A stretch of 64,000 nucleotides of DNA, taken from positions 868,001 through 932,000 of the forward strand of contig NZ_AP022810.1 of NCBI RefSeq assembly GCF_009731355.2, read 5' to 3'. Both the position numbers and the translations under genes were made by a program. The notes under the pieces were generated by a model. That model did not search any database and was not told the DNA's origin. It saw only the letters and a list, made by a program, of their open reading frames with translations. This DNA is from Desulfuromonas sp. AOP6 (GTDB taxonomy: Bacteria; Desulfobacterota; Desulfuromonadia; Desulfuromonadales; SZUA-540). Position 1 is the first letter of the stretch, and every line of letters begins with the position of its first letter. Below, piece by piece: positions 51,158-59,960 of the stretch.

Positions 51158-51567
51158 GCAGGTTTGCCGCTGGACTGTTCCTGCAGGATAGCCTGGATGC
51201 GGGTACGATAGTCGACGATATCCTTGCGCAGGGAGGCGAGGCGGGAGATCTTCTCATCAACCTTGTTGATGTGAAGGTCAAGGATTTCGAGCAGTTGAGG
51301 AGTGATGGTGCTGAAATCCTGGTTGTGGGTATCAAAGTTGCGGGCCAACTCCTGCATTTCCTTGAGGCTGAGCCCTAAATCCTTCATTTTAAGGATAAAC
51401 TTGAGGCGCAGGATGTCGTTACGGGAATAGAGACGGGCGCCGCCTCCCAGTCGCTCGGAAGAACCCATCAGCCCGATCTCTTCATAGTAGCGGATGGTTC
51501 GTGTCGTGATGCCGAGGCGGATGGCGAGTTCGCCAATTTGAACCATTTCTTCCGGGGTCGATGTCAT
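51154..51567 (-). CDS. MerR-family regulator of the beta-oxidation genes (LiuR-like)
   Basis: A 137-residue MerR protein: winged-helix VQIGELAIRLGITTRTIRYY, then EEIGLMGSSERLGGGARLYS and a helical dimerisation region (ILDLHINKVDEKISRLASLR). No Cys-rich effector site is visible, as in LiuR-type repressors of acyl-CoA catabolism. It is convergent with the SDR gene (stops overlap) and divergent from the ETF:quinone oxidoreductase gene, with CTTTACGTAAAG nine bases before its own ATG. Effector and target genes are inferred. Confidence 0.85.
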   Translation of the reverse strand: MTSTPEEMVQIGELAIRLGITTRTIRYYEEIGLMGSSERLGGGARLYSRNDILRLKFILKMKDLGLSLKEMQELARNFDTHNQDFSTITPQLLEILDLHINKVDEKISRLASLRKDIVDYRTRIQAILQEQSSGKPA

Positions 51568-51575
51568 GGCATTCC

Positions 51576-51587
51576 CTTTACGTAAAG
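51576..51587 (-). promoter_or_regulatory. Palindromic operator-like site at the MerR gene start
   Basis: Exact 12-bp palindrome CTTTACGTAAAG, whose core TTTACGTAAA matches half of the sites before the acyl-CoA synthetase and oxidoreductase genes. Overlap with the start region would allow autorepression. Inferred. Confidence 0.5.
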
Positions 51588-51687
51588 TTTTTTTGAACTA
51601 GTTAGCACCGAAAAGGCAGGTTGTCAATTGTAAAAAATGATACCTAAGAAGAGGTTATGCTGTAATAAAATTGTGTTATAAAAATAT

Positions 51688-51706
51688 TTGACCTTAACGT
51701 AAGGTC
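51688..51706 (+). promoter_or_regulatory. Palindromic operator-like site before the ETF:quinone oxidoreductase
   Basis: TTGACCTTAACGTAAGGTC contains perfect seven-bp arms GACCTTA / TAAGGTC around ACG and matches about 13 of 16 positions of the LiuR-type pattern TTTACGTTAACGTAAA. Its TTGACC start could also be a -35 box. It lies in the gap between the divergent MerR and oxidoreductase genes. Confidence 0.55.
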
Positions 51707-51736
51707 GTGTTAAGGGTATGGGCAGGAGGGCCTGCT

Positions 51737-53725
51737 ATGGAATTTACTCGGGAGATTTACTGGAATGTCGGGCAGGGAGCCGCCGTGCTCTTGCCCATGT
51801 ACGCTTTGGCGCTGGTGGCGGTGGCTGTCATGTTGTGGGGATTCTGGCGACGCGTCCGCGTCTATCGTCAGGGGCGACGCCCCCTGCACCGCACCGACGC
51901 CCTGGAAGAGCGGCTGCTGGAGATGGTCAAAGGGGTGATGCTGCAGGGAAAAGTCATGCGTGTACCCGGAGCCGGTACTGCTCACGGTCTCTTTTTCTGG
52001 GGATTCTTCCTGCTATTCATCGGCACCTGTCTCATCCTTCTCCAAGCTGATGTCACCGATCCCTTGTTTGATGTCCGCTTTCTCCAGGGGGATTTTTACA
52101 AAGCTTTCTCCCTGGTCCTCGATGTGGCCGGTCTGGTCGCCCTGCTCATGCTCGGCGGCCTTTTCGTGCGGCGTTATCTGCGACGACCCGCTGGGCTGGA
52201 AACAGGGCCGGATGACGCTATCATGCACGGGCTTCTATTCGCCATCTTGATCAGCGGTTTTCTCATCGAAGGCGCCCGCATGGCCGTCACCGAGCTCGGT
52301 ACGCCCGTGGCAACCTGGTCTCCCGTCGGTCATGGTGTGGCCCTCGCGCTGGCCGGACTCTCGGAGGAGACGCTGCGCGGTCTGCACATAGTCCTGTGGT
52401 GGGGACACCTGCTGCTGGCTGTCCTTTTTATCGCCCTTATCCCCTTTACCAAGTTTCGCCACATTTTTACCACCAGCGCCAATTATCTGCTGGCGGATCG
52501 CGGACCGCGGGGGAAGATGGTCACCCTTGACCTGGAGGACGAGCAGGCCGAGAGTTTCGGCGTGGCCCGTGTTCCGGACCTGTCCTGGAAGGATGTGCTT
52601 GATGCTGATGCCTGTACCCTGTGCAAGCGCTGTCAGGACCGCTGCCCGGCCTTTGCCACGGACAAGCCCCTGTCCCCCATGAAGATCGTCAACCAGATCG
52701 GGCAGACGGCTTTCGAATCACCCGAAAGCAACCTGATCGAAACCGTCTCTACCGACGCCCTCTGGGCCTGCACGACCTGCCGGGCCTGCCAGGACATCTG
52801 TCCGGCCGTCATCGAACATGTTCCCAAGATCCTCGACATGCGTCGTCACCTGGTGCTCATGGAAGGCGCTTTCCCCGGTGATGAGGTAATGTCCGCTGCC
52901 GAGAACACCGAGGTCAACGGCAATCCCCTGGGGATGGCTTACGCCGCCCGCGGCGACTGGGCCGCGGACCTGGGCGTCAAGACCCTGGCCGAGGATGCCG
53001 AGGTCGATGTTCTCTATTTCGTTGGCTGTTACGCTTCTTTCGACCAGCGCAATATTGCCGTGGCCCGCAGTTTCATCCGGTTGTGCCAGGCGGCGGGCAT
53101 CAAGGTGGGCATATTGGGCAAGGAGGAGAAGTGCTGTGGGGAGCCTTTGCGCAAAATCGGCAACGAATATCTCTATCAGAGCCTGGCCTCCGAAAATGTC
53201 GAGGTTATAAAGAGGTACGGGGTAAAGAAGGTGGTCACCACCTGCCCCCACTGCTTCAACACCCTGGCCAAGGATTATCAGGATCTCGGTCTGGTGCTGG
53301 AGGTCGAGCATTACACGGTCTTTCTCGAACGCCTGCTGGAAAAAGGGCGTCTCAAGCTGCGTCCTGTGTCTTTTGCCGCTACCTGTCACGACTCCTGCTA
53401 CCTTGGGCGCTATAACGACATTTACCAGGCCCCCCGCACGCTGCTGGCGGCTGCTGGCGGCCGTCTTACCGAGATGACCCAAAATCGGGCGGACAGCTTC
53501 TGCTGTGGCGCCGGTGGCGGCCGCATTCTGGCCGAAGAAAACCTGGGCTCGCGCATCAACAATAGGCGGGTAACCATGGCAGCCGATACGGCCGCGCCAT
53601 TGCTTGTCTCCAATTGCCCCTTCTGCCTGACCATGTTCGAGGACGGCGTCAAGGGAGCGGATCTGGAGGGGCGGCTGGCGACTAAAGACCTGGCCGAGAT
53701 TCTGCTGGAGCGCCTGGCTCGTTGA
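51737..53725 (+). CDS. Membrane Fe-S ETF:(mena)quinone oxidoreductase (EMO-type)
   Basis: The start is the ATG eight bases after GGAGG (MEFTREIYWNVGQGAAVLLP), 662 residues. N-terminal ~260 residues: five to six membrane helices with conserved His for b-hemes (for example FRHIFTTSANYLLADR). Then a ferredoxin-like pair (CTLCKRCQDRCPA and CTTCRACQDICPA), and two CCG domains: YFVGCYASFDQRN/EEKCCGEPLRKIG and ATCHDSCYLGRYN/DSFCCGAGGGRI. This layout matches EMO, which passes electrons from reduced EtfAB to menaquinone in Geobacter-like bacteria. It lies just upstream of etfB-etfA. Confidence 0.88.
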   Translation: MEFTREIYWNVGQGAAVLLPMYALALVAVAVMLWGFWRRVRVYRQGRRPLHRTDALEERLLEMVKGVMLQGKVMRVPGAGTAHGLFFWGFFLLFIGTCLILLQADVTDPLFDVRFLQGDFYKAFSLVLDVAGLVALLMLGGLFVRRYLRRPAGLETGPDDAIMHGLLFAILISGFLIEGARMAVTELGTPVATWSPVGHGVALALAGLSEETLRGLHIVLWWGHLLLAVLFIALIPFTKFRHIFTTSANYLLADRGPRGKMVTLDLEDEQAESFGVARVPDLSWKDVLDADACTLCKRCQDRCPAFATDKPLSPMKIVNQIGQTAFESPESNLIETVSTDALWACTTCRACQDICPAVIEHVPKILDMRRHLVLMEGAFPGDEVMSAAENTEVNGNPLGMAYAARGDWAADLGVKTLAEDAEVDVLYFVGCYASFDQRNIAVARSFIRLCQAAGIKVGILGKEEKCCGEPLRKIGNEYLYQSLASENVEVIKRYGVKKVVTTCPHCFNTLAKDYQDLGLVLEVEHYTVFLERLLEKGRLKLRPVSFAATCHDSCYLGRYNDIYQAPRTLLAAAGGRLTEMTQNRADSFCCGAGGGRILAEENLGSRINNRRVTMAADTAAPLLVSNCPFCLTMFEDGVKGADLEGRLATKDLAEILLERLAR

Positions 53726-53785
53726 TTGATGGGCCGAAACGGGGCGAAATCATGTTGATCATCATTATGCAAGGGGAGGCAGCCT

Positions 53786-54559
53786 ATGAAAATCCTGGTG
53801 TGCATTAAGCAGGTGCCCGACATGGAATCGAAGTTCAAGGTGAACAGCGCTGGCACCTGGATTGACAGTTCCGATCTGGCCTGGCGCATGAACGAGTACG
53901 ACGAATACGCCGTTGAGCAGGCCGTGCGGCTGAAGGAGCAGGTGGGGGAGGCGGACATCACCGTCTTGTCCATCGGCCCGGATCGGGTGGTGGAGACCAT
54001 CAAGAAGGCTCTGGCCATGGGGTGCGACCGGGGCATCCATGTGCAGGATGAGCGCAGTTACGACAAGGACGCTTTCCAGATCGCCGCTCTCATCGCCGGG
54101 GTGGCTCGCGAGCAAAACTTCGACGTTCTCTTCTTCGGGATGCAGTCGCAGGATCGGGGCTCGGCCCAGGTTGGGGTGCTGGTCGGCGAGATGCTGAAGA
54201 TGTCGGTGGTGACCACCGTCGTCGAGTTCGCCTTTGAGGACGCTCGCATCACCGTCAAGCGGGAGCTCGAAGGGGGCAAGCGCGCCAAGGTGCGTCTCGG
54301 CACACCGGCGGCGGTGACCTGCCAGTTGGGACTCAACACGCCGCGCTATCCAACCCTGCCCAACATCATGAAGGCCAAGAAGAAGGAACTGACCGTCGTC
54401 GAGGTCGCCGCTCTGGAGCCGGCCGAGGCTCTTGTCAGCACCCGGGCCATGTATCCGCCGAGTAAAAAGGGGAGCGGACTGGTGCTTGAAGGGGATACGG
54501 CCGAACTGGCTGACAAGTTGGTGGGGATTCTCAGAGAAAAGACGAGGGTTTTCAAATAG
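53786..54559 (+). CDS. etfB: Electron transfer flavoprotein beta subunit
   Basis: A 257-residue protein: MKILVCIKQVPDMESKFKVN, NEYDEYAVEQAVRLKEQVGE, FFGMQSQDRGSAQVGVLVGE (AMP/FAD-binding region), ELEGGKRAKVRLGTPAAVTC and RYPTLPNIMKAKKKELTVVE, all typical of EtfB. It binds AMP and works with EtfA to carry electrons from acyl-CoA dehydrogenase to the quinone reductase encoded upstream. The gene ends 13 bases before etfA. Confidence 0.93.
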   Translation: MKILVCIKQVPDMESKFKVNSAGTWIDSSDLAWRMNEYDEYAVEQAVRLKEQVGEADITVLSIGPDRVVETIKKALAMGCDRGIHVQDERSYDKDAFQIAALIAGVAREQNFDVLFFGMQSQDRGSAQVGVLVGEMLKMSVVTTVVEFAFEDARITVKRELEGGKRAKVRLGTPAAVTCQLGLNTPRYPTLPNIMKAKKKELTVVEVAALEPAEALVSTRAMYPPSKKGSGLVLEGDTAELADKLVGILREKTRVFK

Positions 54560-54572
54560 AGGGAGGCGCGAT

Positions 54573-55490
54573 ATGAAAGCACTGCTGATTGCCGAATACA
54601 GAGATGGAAACCTGCTGGGCTCCACCTACGAACTGCTGGCCTTCGCCGACAAACTCGGGGCCGAAACGGTCATGTTCCAGGCCGGTAGCGAACAAGTGCA
54701 GCCGGCCTATGACGGCACCCTCTACCTGGCGGACGTGGCGGACTGCGGCGAGTACAATCCCGCGGGGCATAGGGATCTGATTCTGTCGGTGGTGGAGAAG
54801 GAAAAACCCGACCTGGTGGTCTTTTCCCATTCCTCCTACGGCTGGGATCTCGCCCCTCGCGTAGCGCTGGCCCTGCAGGCCCCCCAGATCTCCGAGGTGG
54901 TGGAGATCGGCGAGGATGGCGGCTACGTGGTGCCGGCCTGCAATGCCAAGCTGCGGCGACGCCTTGCCGGCGACGCGCCGGTGACGGTGCTGACGCTGCA
55001 GGCCGGTGCTTTTAATCCCCAGGGTCCGCCGGCGGGGACGCCTCGTCTGGAAAAACTGACGGCGACGACACCCACTTCCCTGGAGTTTTTAGGTTACGAG
55101 GCGGCAGAAAAAGCCGAAGTCGATCTGGCCAAGGCCGAAGTCATTGTCAGTGCAGGGCGAGGTATCGGTAAACCGGAGACCATGGAGATTATAGCTGCTC
55201 TGGCCGAGGCGCTGGGCGGTGAATACGCCGCCAGCCGCCCCGTGGTGGACGCGGGCTGGGCCGATCACAGCCGACAGGTGGGCACGACGGGGCAGACCGT
55301 CGCCCCCAAACTATATGTGGCCTGCGGCATTTCCGGGGCGATTCAGCATCTGGCGGGGATGAAAAAGTCGGGGTTCATTGTCGCCATCAATACGGACAAG
55401 GATGCCCCCATCGGCGAAGTGGCCGATGTGCTGGTCGTGGCCGATCTCAAACAGTTCGTGCCGGCGCTGACAGCGAAGATAAAGGGATAG
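54573..55490 (+). CDS. etfA: Electron transfer flavoprotein alpha subunit
   Basis: The start is the ATG after GGGAGG (MKALLIAEYRDGNLLGSTYE), 305 residues. The C-terminal FAD domain has ASRPVVDAGWADHSRQVGTT, GQTVAPKLYVACGISGAIQH and VAINTDKDAPIGEVADVLVV. It partners EtfB. Last gene of the block, ahead of a strong terminator. Confidence 0.93.
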   Translation: MKALLIAEYRDGNLLGSTYELLAFADKLGAETVMFQAGSEQVQPAYDGTLYLADVADCGEYNPAGHRDLILSVVEKEKPDLVVFSHSSYGWDLAPRVALALQAPQISEVVEIGEDGGYVVPACNAKLRRRLAGDAPVTVLTLQAGAFNPQGPPAGTPRLEKLTATTPTSLEFLGYEAAEKAEVDLAKAEVIVSAGRGIGKPETMEIIAALAEALGGEYAASRPVVDAGWADHSRQVGTTGQTVAPKLYVACGISGAIQHLAGMKKSGFIVAINTDKDAPIGEVADVLVVADLKQFVPALTAKIKG

Positions 55491-55521
55491 ATGGAAATAT
55501 CACGCTAATGGCAGGACCAAA

Positions 55522-55557
55522 AAAACGGGGGCCGCACTCAGGTGCGGTCCCCGTTTT
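55522..55557 (+). terminator. Rho-independent terminator after etfA
   Basis: Stem AAAACGGGGGCCGCAC / GTGCGGTCCCCGTTTT with loop TCAG and a T run on both sides. One mismatched/wobble pair is present. It serves the beta-oxidation block and may also end the convergent regulator operon on the minus strand. Confidence 0.9.
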
Positions 55558-55587
55558 CTTTGATTGCAAGGGAAGGTTTTACCCGCC

Positions 55588-57015
55588 TCAGTTTTTCCCC
55601 AGGAGATTGTCGGGGATGAGTTTGTCGAGTTGTTTCTTCTTGATCTTTTCAAGCAGTGTGGTGCGTTTAAGGTTGAGCAGTTGTGCGGCTTCTTTCTTGT
55701 TGCCGCCAGTTTTCATCAGGGCCTGCAGAATGAGACGGTCTTCGAATTCGCTGACGCGGGTGTTGAAATCGGCCCCTTCCGGTAATTCGTCCGTGTCGGG
55801 GGTCTCTATTGGCTGGGCCGCATCGAAAGTTTCAGGCATGTTCTCCGTGTATTTCTCCGGCAGGTCCGCCACCTGGATTGTTTCTCCGCCATGCAGGATA
55901 ACCAGCCGCTGAACAAGATTCTCCAGCTCACGCACGTTGCCGGGCCAGGGGTAGGCCATCAGGGCCTGCATGGCGTTTGGCGCAAAACCCTGCAAAGGGT
56001 GTTTTTTGCCGCGATTGTACACCTGCATGAACTTCTTGATGAGGACGGGAATGTCTTCACGGCGTTCCCGCAGCGGCGGGATGGTTATGGGAACGACGCT
56101 CAGCCGGTAATAGAGATCTTCACGGAAGGTGCCCTCTTTGACGGACTTTTCCAGGTCCCGATGGGTGGCGGCCACTACCCGCACATCGACCTTGATCGGT
56201 TTGATGCCGCCGACGGGTTCAAATTCTTTTTCCTGCAGAATTCTCAGTAGCTTGGCCTGCAGATTGGGTTTCATATCGCCGATTTCATCCAGAAAGAGAG
56301 TGCCGCCGTCAGCGTATTGCACTCGCCCTTTTTTGGCCTGGTTGGCGCCGGTAAAAGCCCCCTTTTCATAGCCGAACAGCTCGCTTTCCAGCAGTTCGTC
56401 AGGGATGGCGGCGCAGTTGACCGGGACGAAGTTTTTGCCGTCCCGGGGGCTCAGGGCATGGATGGCCTTGGAGATGAGTTCTTTGCCAGTGCCGCTCTCT
56501 CCCTGTATGAGCACGGTGCTCATGCCGTCATCGGCTATTTTCTCCACCAGGCTAAAGAGTTTCTGCATCTTGGGCGATTTGCCGATAATGCCATGAAATC
56601 CTTCACTTTTACGGATCTTGGCCCCTTTGCTCTCTTTGTGGGTCTGCAGATCGTGATGGGTCAGGCTGCGAGCGGCAACAATAACCGCCTCCTCCAGGTC
56701 GAATGGACTGTTGATATAGAAGAGGGCCCCGGCGTTCAGCGCTTCGAGAATGTACTGGCGATTGTCCGTGGGCAGGCTGATAACGGACATTACCGCCGGG
56801 TAGCGCTGGCGAATCTCCTGCATGAGCGCCAGCCCCCCTTTGTCGGGCAGAAAAATATCGGTAATCAGCAAGGAGATGTCGAGGCTGTCCATGGCGTTAA
56901 GGGCCATGTCGGGATTGTCGGCCTCAATTACCATGCACTCGATGTCTTTGCGCAATTTGACGGCGAGCGCCTGCCGCCCAGTGAGATCGGAAGAAACCAG
57001 TAAAATACTACGCAC
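55588..57015 (-). CDS. Sigma-54-dependent response regulator (NtrC family)
   Basis: A 475-residue protein: receiver domain (phosphoacceptor Asp53 in LLITDIFLPDKG), AAA+ domain with Walker A GESGTGKELIS, GAFTGA loop (KGAFTGANQ), Walker B GTLFLDEIGD and the RLSVVPI region, then a Fis-type helix-turn-helix (LILQALMKTGGNKKEAAQLL). It activates sigma-54 promoters after phosphorylation. Last gene of the long minus-strand chemotaxis block, 81 bases after the preceding gene. Its sensor kinase is not in the window. Confidence 0.92.
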   Translation of the reverse strand: MRSILLVSSDLTGRQALAVKLRKDIECMVIEADNPDMALNAMDSLDISLLITDIFLPDKGGLALMQEIRQRYPAVMSVISLPTDNRQYILEALNAGALFYINSPFDLEEAVIVAARSLTHHDLQTHKESKGAKIRKSEGFHGIIGKSPKMQKLFSLVEKIADDGMSTVLIQGESGTGKELISKAIHALSPRDGKNFVPVNCAAIPDELLESELFGYEKGAFTGANQAKKGRVQYADGGTLFLDEIGDMKPNLQAKLLRILQEKEFEPVGGIKPIKVDVRVVAATHRDLEKSVKEGTFREDLYYRLSVVPITIPPLRERREDIPVLIKKFMQVYNRGKKHPLQGFAPNAMQALMAYPWPGNVRELENLVQRLVILHGGETIQVADLPEKYTENMPETFDAAQPIETPDTDELPEGADFNTRVSEFEDRLILQALMKTGGNKKEAAQLLNLKRTTLLEKIKKKQLDKLIPDNLLGKN

Positions 57016-57096
57016 GCATGTCTCCGTGGGCTAGAGATGGGAGCTGATCTGGTGCGTCCCGAAGGCGCCACCCGGCAATTTTAATGGTTCTGCAGT

Positions 57097-58899
57097 TTAA
57101 CGGGATTCTGGCAGGGAGGTGCTCAGATGGGCCTGGACTTTCTGGATGATCTCGCCACCGTCGATGGGGGTCACCAGGATGTCGGTGACGCCATATTTGA
57201 CGGCCTTGATGACGCTGGACCGGGTCCACTGGGGACCGGCGGCGATCAGCGGCTGCCCTTTTTTGAGGGCGGCGCGCACCTTGATGATGGCAGCCAGGGT
57301 CTGAGAATTCACATCCCGCATAACCAGGAAAACGACACGGGCGCCGCTGGTGGCAAACGCCTCGTTAAAGTTTTCTTGGAATGTGAAATGTTTACATTGA
57401 TACCCTGCCCCTGTCAAGTTTTTGACAAAAGGTTCTGCGTCTTTTATCTCCTCGGCGACCACAATGGCTGCACCGGTGCCGGTGTCAACCTGCGGTTCAG
57501 GGGCTGAGTGAGCGGCGGCCGCAGACGTGCCGAGTCCGGAAGGAAGGGGTTCCTCTGTGGCAGGTGGGGATTTTGTTGACGCTTTTCGTTGCTCGGGGGG
57601 GACATAGCCCAGAATGGCGAGAGGAATCAGAATGTCAAGCTGTCCAAGGTCTTTCTTGCCCATGCGCATGGTGCAAGACGACAGATAGTAGTCATCGGGA
57701 GGGAAGGGGGTCGGGCTCTGCGGGTCAGTCTCTTCCGGGACAAAGGTCTGTACCTCGGTCTTGACGAAGCGAATTTTTCGAGGATAAATCTTGGGGAATA
57801 TCTGGGAGCAGGTGCCGGCCACCAGGTTGGTGATTTCTCCGAAAGCGTCCTTTTCTTCTCCCTCCAACAGAGATTTTCGCAGGTTCTTGGCGATGGTCTC
57901 CGGTGGCAGCAGAATCAGTGTTCCCCCCAAGGTAATAGCGCTTTTCAGGTCGACCACCAGGTACGCTTGGCCGCTGGCATCACCGGAAACGTCCAGGGTG
58001 GTGGAGACGGAGTAATCCCTCGGCAGGGTCAGGTAGGCCTGTTTGTTAACAACGCGGCCGCTGTAGCCGGAAAAGGTGATCTCCTGGCCGAGAAAGGCTC
58101 CGAGTTCCTCTTCTATTTGAGTAAAGCCGGCCTGCAGGGTTTTTTCAATGTCCTTGGCGGTAATGCCGGGGGCTTCTTCCCTGGGGGAAGAGTCTGCAGA
58201 CTCGACGGCGGGCGCCGCTGGAGGTGTCTCGGCTGAAGCCGGCCATCCTGGCGCCGTCGTCGGAGATTCCTCCGTTTTCCTTTTCTCCTCTTGGCCTGCT
58301 GGTTTGACCGGGGCGCCTGAAGTTTCGTTCTCCTGGTATTCCAGCAGATCCAGTGGAAAAAGAGCCTCCATCTGGCCGAGGCTCTTTCCCTTCAGTAGCA
58401 GTTCGGAGGTTGACAGGTAATAGCGGTCTTCGGGGAAAGGTTCATCCGAGGCCGCATCCATCTCTTCAGGGATGTAGGATTTGACTTCGGTCTTTTTGAA
58501 GTGCAGCTTGTGAGGAAAATGCTTGGCAAAGGTGTTGGAATAGGCCCCGGCAATGATGTTGGCCACCTCTCCGAAAGCGTCGGCCTCTTCTTCCTCCAGG
58601 GTCGCCTTCATGAGGCGCTTGTTGATGAGGTCCTGGGGAAGCATGACCAGGGTGGAACCCAGGGTGATGGCAGCTTTCAGATCAAGAACAAGGTAGCAGG
58701 TGCCCTTGAGGCCGCCGGAGACTTCCAGTTTGGAAACGACGAAGTAGTCCCGTGGACCGGAGAAAAAATCAGTGCGTGAAACGGGCCGGCTGCGATGTTT
58801 CTGCAGGGTGACCTCGGCGCCGAGCAGGCCGGTGATTTCTTCTTCGATATTTTCAATGCTGGCGTTGAGTACTTTTTCTACTGCTACCTTGGTCGTCAT
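57097..58899 (-). CDS. Tandem CheC/CheX-like phosphatase-domain protein with degenerate receiver domain
   Basis: A 600-residue protein with two homologous ~200-residue domains (roughly 1-205 and 250-445) joined by a Pro/Ala/Glu-rich linker. Each carries the D-x3-E-x2-N phosphatase signature (DAFGEVANIIAGAYSNTF; DAFGEITNLVAGTCSQIF), a PRDYFVVSKLEVSG/PRDYSVSTTLDVSG strand and a KTEVxxxxPEE block. After a second linker, residues ~475-595 resemble a receiver domain (AAIVVAEEIKDAEPFVKNLT, then GVTDILVTPIDGGEIIQKVQ) in which the usual phosphoacceptor Asp is unclear (VVFLVMRDVN). Possible role: dephosphorylation of CheY-like proteins of the operon. This triple architecture is unusual. Confidence 0.75.
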   Translation of the reverse strand: MTTKVAVEKVLNASIENIEEEITGLLGAEVTLQKHRSRPVSRTDFFSGPRDYFVVSKLEVSGGLKGTCYLVLDLKAAITLGSTLVMLPQDLINKRLMKATLEEEEADAFGEVANIIAGAYSNTFAKHFPHKLHFKKTEVKSYIPEEMDAASDEPFPEDRYYLSTSELLLKGKSLGQMEALFPLDLLEYQENETSGAPVKPAGQEEKRKTEESPTTAPGWPASAETPPAAPAVESADSSPREEAPGITAKDIEKTLQAGFTQIEEELGAFLGQEITFSGYSGRVVNKQAYLTLPRDYSVSTTLDVSGDASGQAYLVVDLKSAITLGGTLILLPPETIAKNLRKSLLEGEEKDAFGEITNLVAGTCSQIFPKIYPRKIRFVKTEVQTFVPEETDPQSPTPFPPDDYYLSSCTMRMGKKDLGQLDILIPLAILGYVPPEQRKASTKSPPATEEPLPSGLGTSAAAAHSAPEPQVDTGTGAAIVVAEEIKDAEPFVKNLTGAGYQCKHFTFQENFNEAFATSGARVVFLVMRDVNSQTLAAIIKVRAALKKGQPLIAAGPQWTRSSVIKAVKYGVTDILVTPIDGGEIIQKVQAHLSTSLPESR

Positions 58900-58913
58900 G
58901 CAAGCTCATCAAG

Positions 58914-59384
58914 TCAGGACTTTTGTGGTTTGACCTTCAATTCTACCAGAAAGGTCCCTTCTGAAACGGTAAAGGGAATGATCACCCAGTCGGCGTCGGT
59001 CAGGTTGTTGATATTGTAGGATTTACCGGCGACGACGGTGGGCACGGACAGTTTGATGTCCTGGTTATTGGCGCTGAATGCCTCTTTGATGCCTCCGGTA
59101 ACCATATTGGCCAGTTCACCGATCGCATCGATGACGTCGGCGTTGACTTCGTGGACGTCCATGCCCAGGAAATTCGCCGTGATGGCCATGGCGACGGCGT
59201 CCGGGCAATGGATGGTCACCATGCCGCGGATATCCCCGGAAAAGCCGAGGATACCCGATACATGGCAGCGAAACGACTGAACCTGTTCCGTAGCCGGAGG
59301 CCCGGCAGCCAGATCCATGGGGATCATGGTTTCGAAAATCTCACGGGTTGTACTGACGATTATCTGTTGCAGTTCTTCCTGCAA
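58914..59384 (-). CDS. cheX: CheX-like chemotaxis phosphatase
   Basis: A 156-residue protein: STTREIFETMIPMDLAAGPP, a central beta pair GILGFSGDIRGMVTIHCPDA, and the phosphatase signature DAIGELANMVTGGIKEAFS (D-x3-E-x2-N). This is the CheX fold, which removes phosphate from CheY-P. A paralogue with the same motifs is encoded next on the strand. The gap to the preceding gene is 106 bases, that to the following gene 15 bases. Confidence 0.85.
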   Translation of the reverse strand: MQEELQQIIVSTTREIFETMIPMDLAAGPPATEQVQSFRCHVSGILGFSGDIRGMVTIHCPDAVAMAITANFLGMDVHEVNADVIDAIGELANMVTGGIKEAFSANNQDIKLSVPTVVAGKSYNINNLTDADWVIIPFTVSEGTFLVELKVKPQKS

Positions 59385-59489
59385 AGGTTCCTCCTAGAGA
59401 CCGTCACCCGCCATCCGGGGGGTATCATACGTCAAACGCCACCGGAAGGCGAGGGTTAAGGTGCCGAAAAGACCAGGTCGTATTCGCGG

Positions 59490-59945
59490 TTAGCGGGCGA
59501 TCTGCAGTTCGACCAGAAAGTCCCCGGCGGGGATGGAAAAGGGAACGGTCACCCAGTCTGCATCCGCCAGACAGTTCAGGGTGTATTCTTCACCGTGAAC
59601 CGCGGAAGGGATGGACAGGGTAATATCTTTTCCGTTGCCGCTCAAGGCCATTTTGATATTGCCGGCCAGCATGTTGGCCAATTCGCCGATGGCGTCCTTG
59701 ACGTCATCATTGATTTCGGTGGTCTCCATGCCGAGGAAACTGGTGGTGATGGCCATAGCCACCGGATCGGGCGTGTGAATGGCTATCATCCCCTTGCAGG
59801 TCCCCGCCAACCCCACTATGGCCGAAACGGAATTGCGAAATGAAGTCATCTTTTCGCTGAGAGGAGCCTTCGGGGTCACGTCGAGCATCACCATGGTTTC
59901 AAAGATTTCCCTGGTGGCCTCGATTATGTTCTTTTGCAGTTCCAA
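59490..59945 (-). CDS. CheX-like chemotaxis phosphatase, paralogue
   Basis: A 151-residue protein close to the neighbouring CheX: ATREIFETMVMLDVTPKAPL, GLAGTCKGMIAIHTPDPVAM, DAIGELANMLAGNIKMALSG, ADWVTVPFSIPAGDFLVELQ. It follows the CheY-like gene by 15 bases on the minus strand, so a CheY-CheX pairing is natural. Two adjacent CheX paralogues suggest duplication and separate receiver targets. Confidence 0.85.
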   Translation of the reverse strand: MELQKNIIEATREIFETMVMLDVTPKAPLSEKMTSFRNSVSAIVGLAGTCKGMIAIHTPDPVAMAITTSFLGMETTEINDDVKDAIGELANMLAGNIKMALSGNGKDITLSIPSAVHGEEYTLNCLADADWVTVPFSIPAGDFLVELQIAR

Positions 59946-59960
59946 AACATCCTCCTTGCG

